Below, piece by piece: positions 59,980-64,000 of a stretch of 64,000 nucleotides of DNA; the stretch's first letter is position 1, and the number at the start of each line of letters is the position of its first letter. The notes beneath the pieces are model-generated. The model was not told the origin of the DNA, did no database searches, and worked only from the letters and a program-made list of their open reading frames with translations. The stretch is from assembly GCA_963920665.1 (NCBI GenBank), contig OY987264.1, positions 22,982,906 through 23,046,905 of the forward strand, in the 5' to 3' direction. The DNA is from Straminergon stramineum. Lineage: Eukaryota; Streptophyta; Bryopsida; Hypnales; Calliergonaceae. The translations under genes were made by a program, and so were the position numbers.

Positions 59980-60660
59980 AAGTGCACCGGCTTTGGCTGT
60001 TCGTTTGTGTTTCCTGCATTATTTGGTATTATAAACCTTGGACATTTAGTTGCCCTTTTATTAGCAGGCATATGTGCAGTTTAGGGGGGATCTCCGAAGT
60101 AGCGATGTTCATAATCTTTTCTTGCATGTGCACTTGGTTTGTGCGATTATATCTCCATACAAGAGTGTTTCATGATGCCATTCTCCACTGATGTCTTGGA
60201 AGTATTTTATTTTGTCATCTTTGATTGCAATCAGTGACATCGGCGGCTTTGAGTTGAGATGTAAGGGTGGCGGGGCATGTTACAGTTTGCCTTGCGACGA
60301 GTCTGTTTAAACGCTTCTGTTTGTAGACGGCAATACTGGGTGGGGACCATTGCGGATAGGCTTGTGGTTTCTATTTTGTGTAGATGACTCTGTAATCCTT
60401 GTTGGCAGAGACGCAAATTCCTGGATCTGATACTTCCTGAAGGAGCTGGTGTTGACGTTCTGGAAAATGTTTACCGGCACTCTTCTTTGGATTATGGTGA
60501 TTATGGTCACCGATGTTGAATTTTTCTTGAGCTAAGGTATTGGTTATTGTCATTGATTGCTTTTAGTTGCCCTCGGACTGGAGCTACTGGGATCACCTTC
60601 CTGGGAAATTCAATTTTGCTATTTTTTGTTGCAAACTCAGAGAGCCAGAGCGGTGCAGTG
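59980..60660. other. 3'UTR and downstream of the YIP4-like gene
   Basis: Moderate GC sequence continuing from the stop codon. Short frames here are unsupported. No clear poly(A) signal could be fixed. Confidence 0.35.
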
Positions 60661-63600
60661 GTAGCTACTTGGTTTCTAAAACTTTGAAAAATATTTGGTA
60701 AAATATCCAATTGTAAATTATGCGCTATTTATAATCACCCAGATTTGACGATCTCAAAATTTATAAGATATGTCTAAGATAAATATTCTATAATAGTGTT
60801 TCTTCTACTGGAGATCACTGTTTCCAGCATACTAAAAATTATCTATTGTGGATGATTACTATTTCTATGTTTACTTAAAAATGCCTAAAATGATTTGTCA
60901 GTGTAAGTCCTATGTATTATATTATCATGCTTAGTTTTTTACCATTTTAATTTTCAAAAACCAATTCATTTCTACTATAACTGTTTCGCATGCTAGAGAG
61001 TCTGAGACTCGAGAATGGTTTTGAATCTCATACACTGCATTTACAAGTATGGAGGGCATATTCTGTAATCTGAAGGGTATAAACTTAAGAATGATATATT
61101 TAATTTTCTAATACAAGATTCTGAGAATTTCATGCTATTTTAGACGTAAGTTACGTAGAAGGCCCCAAAGCGGCCATTTAAGCCCCAAAGCCCACTGGTT
61201 GCTGTCTAACTTTAGGATAGGGCTTCTTGGATACCCCAAAATATTGTTTTTGAAATTTCATATATTTTTCATGAAGTTCCTCTTCCATTCCTAAAGAAAA
61301 CTCACTATTTGGATATAAATTTCATCTTCAAGGAATGCTCATTATGGATTGTTGTAGGAGAGAGACTTAGCCAATCAGAGGTCATCTCAAAAAAAATTTC
61401 CATAGGTTGTGCAAGTGGACAAGGGTTGATTGGTTGGAGCAAATACTTAATGGGCTTGGTCAAGTGGAATTCTTGTTTTCTAGTGCACTTCCATTGAATA
61501 CAAGGCTTTAAAAATAATTTTCCATTGCTTGAATATTTGTGAAAATTGGTGTGCATATTTTTAACTATTCATTATTGTAGTTGATCACAAAAGAAAATTT
61601 TTTATTTTTGAAAATTTTAAGACATGGTCCCCTCAAGTCATTTTGCTTGAGAAAAAAATAGCTATTTTCACAAAATTTGAACTTGATTGCAAATGTTTCA
61701 AAATCTCTGTGGCCAAATTCTTTGAAAATTGGAGAGGTTACTAATTTGATAGTAATGAACAAGATCCTATAGTCAAATCTTTGAAAATTTGACTCTAAGG
61801 AACATTTTTTTGTTGATCTTTATAAATGGTAGTTTAGAGGTGATTTTAGAAGGAAGATCCCTTGGGAATTTAGGGTGTAAGAGATGATTACATTTTAGGG
61901 GAAGAAGAATTTATTAAAATATTTTCTATTATATTTGTGTAGACACAAAAAATAGAAATGGCATCAAACTCAAGTTGTTTCATATTTTTTGAAAATTTGT
62001 AGAATTAGTTACAAGTTTTCAAAATTAAAATGTACACTATTAGTAATCGATGGTGCATTGAAGAAAGGAAAATGTACCAACCAATCCAACAATTTTGGGG
62101 ATTAGAGGACTTTTTAGAACTAAGTTTGTTTCACGACCTCCTACAATCCTACCTTAATAATGGTAGAGCTCATTCCTTGTATTTCCTTGTGAATATTTTT
62201 CTTTTTTTGTTGGATATACTAATTGTAAACTGTACCAATCTTTATTTTTCATTTTTTTAAGAAGTGCCAAGACAAACAATCACCAATATTTTTCTAGTGT
62301 ATTGAATTTATCTAGATTTAATATTCATTCATTTTTTAATCCAAATTTGGAGATTTTTTCTTTTATTTATGAGTGCAAGTACAAAAAAGATTATCTCCAA
62401 AATATTACTTTTCAAGAACTAAAAAGAATAAGAATTCTGAAAATGGTTCAATTTGGCCCTATGGTGTCCTCCAAATGATTCTTTTAGCCAATAGTATGAA
62501 TTATTCAAATAGATAATTTATATTGTTGAACAAAAGTATTATATATAAATATTTAAGTGCATCCCTAACAAAAGGCCCTTAATAAAAGATTGACTTTGTA
62601 GACATTGAATTTGGTTGAACACTTGAACTTCCATATTTTTCATTTTGTATGTTCTATTCTAGTACCACATCATTTCATCATTTGTATTCATTTCCTATTG
62701 TAGAATAGCACAAACTATTGTTACATTTTCATCCAAAATTTAAAATTATTTTTTTGAATTTAAAGTACAATTTTGGTAAATTGTAAAATATAATATGTTA
62801 TGCACTTGGGATGTTGTGAAGGTTGCAACTTAGGTTGTATTACTTTACTATTATAGTTACTAGGTGTTCTTGATGGGTACGGGATGCTAGACTATGTAGT
62901 AAAAAATTTTAGGGTCTCAAACTTTGACATTTTATAATTGAATTGTCTGAAGTCTTTTCAAATTGAAACTAAAAGGTCTTATAATCTATATCTCATTTCT
63001 AACTCATTTTTGAGAAATTTTATAGTTTAGAATTAATACTTCATCCACTAGCTAATGATGAAAATATGAAATATAGATTCCAAATGTAGACTTTGGAGTT
63101 TGAAAATGGATCAAAATGATCAATTTGGTCAAAAATTATAAAAGAAATTAACAAGTGCTAGCTACTAGCTAATACATTTTCAATTCTCAATTAGAAAAAT
63201 GTCCATAATTTTGTAAAAAGTCTAGAATTAGTTAAATATGTTTTTTATATGCACATCTACGGATCTAATACTTTAAATTGCAAGTTTTCCTTTCAAATTA
63301 TACTTTTTTTGACAAAAATATAGATAGTGTTGTAATTATGGAAGATGTAGACCTACAACAATTATATACTCTTTGTAACCAAAGTTTCAAATTTTTTGAA
63401 TCATTTCTTTTCTATTTAGAATTTTACATGTCATTTTTGGAATGCAATTACACAAGACTGTATATATTAATATATTTGCATAATATCATTTGTATCTAAA
63501 ATTAAAAATTAAAAATATTTATTATTTGACTTCAATAAGAGTTGAAATGACATAAAAAATGATGTATAAAAGTGTCATCATATTCATGTATTATTAGATT

Positions 63601-64000
63601 TATAGAGATTTTATTTCTGAAATATAAAAAAAAAAATTCTTTACTATTCATTATTTTTTACATTGGGGCAATTGCAAAAAACACAAGTTCTTTTTTTGTT
63701 TTTTTGTCTCACATGCAATCACAAAATTGTCATTTGCTATGATTTTTGAAGTATGAATTGGGAGAACTTGAATTTTTTTTATTGGAGATGGGTATCTCTA
63801 TTGTAGTCATATACCTTATTTCTTAAGAAAATTAATTAATTTTTTATATTTAAAAGTCTATTTTTCTAATTTATCACAATTTCAAGTTTAGGATTTTTGA
63901 GCACTACAATAAGATGTCCAATTGTTGGGTGCTGTTCTTGCAATCATCCATTGTTGTAAGTTGTAATTTGAGTGTTTACCTTCAAAAAATAAATTTGGAT
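60661..64000. other. AT-rich intergenic stretch
   Basis: No gene, RNA gene or bounded repeat was recognised. Frames of 60-83 codons have AT-driven composition. Confidence 0.4.

Overview
This is a stretch of nuclear DNA from a land plant. Coding exons are moderately to strongly GC-rich, introns are short GT-AG introns, and five recognisable plant genes sit in a very AT-rich, repeat-laden background. The gene set is a nepenthesin/CDR1-like aspartic protease, a SYP2-class vacuolar syntaxin, a B3-domain protein, a plastid-type fructosamine/ribulosamine kinase and a YIP4-like Golgi protein. Compact GC-rich genes isolated in long AT-rich repeat tracts suggest a non-flowering plant (bryophyte or lycophyte), but the sequence alone does not settle the clade.

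Layout: 1-9.2 kb, repeats plus a GC-richer non-coding block at 2.8-3.7 kb. 9.3-11.8 kb, the aspartic protease (+) with a likely 5'UTR intron. 11.8-30.5 kb, intergenic DNA with duplications, a nested hairpin, an LTR-like block and tandem repeats. 30.6-31.7 kb, an intronless syntaxin (-). 31.9-44.4 kb, repeats, including a two-level tandem array at 42.5-43.7 kb. 44.5-45.4 kb, a two-exon B3 gene (+), convergent with an 11-exon kinase gene (-) at 47.0-50.4 kb. 50.5-57.4 kb, repeats. 57.4-60.2 kb, the YIP4-like gene (+). 60.2-64 kb, AT-rich DNA with nothing recognisable. The genes are unrelated housekeeping or regulatory genes and do not form a pathway.

The most unusual signal is a set of at least twelve elements, about 250-960 bp long, plus several broken copies. 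Each starts TTAA-CCCCTAAAGG-like and ends CCTTTAGGGG-TTAA-like. They fall into several internal sequence families but share the same ends, and the outer T and A are kept in nearly every copy, which fits a TTAA target duplication. That combination is typical of the piggyBac superfamily, which is not a usual component of land-plant genomes. Two element pairs share a single TTAA. One candidate 3.9-kb member (33801-37683) is long enough to be a decayed autonomous copy, but no transposase frame is visible.
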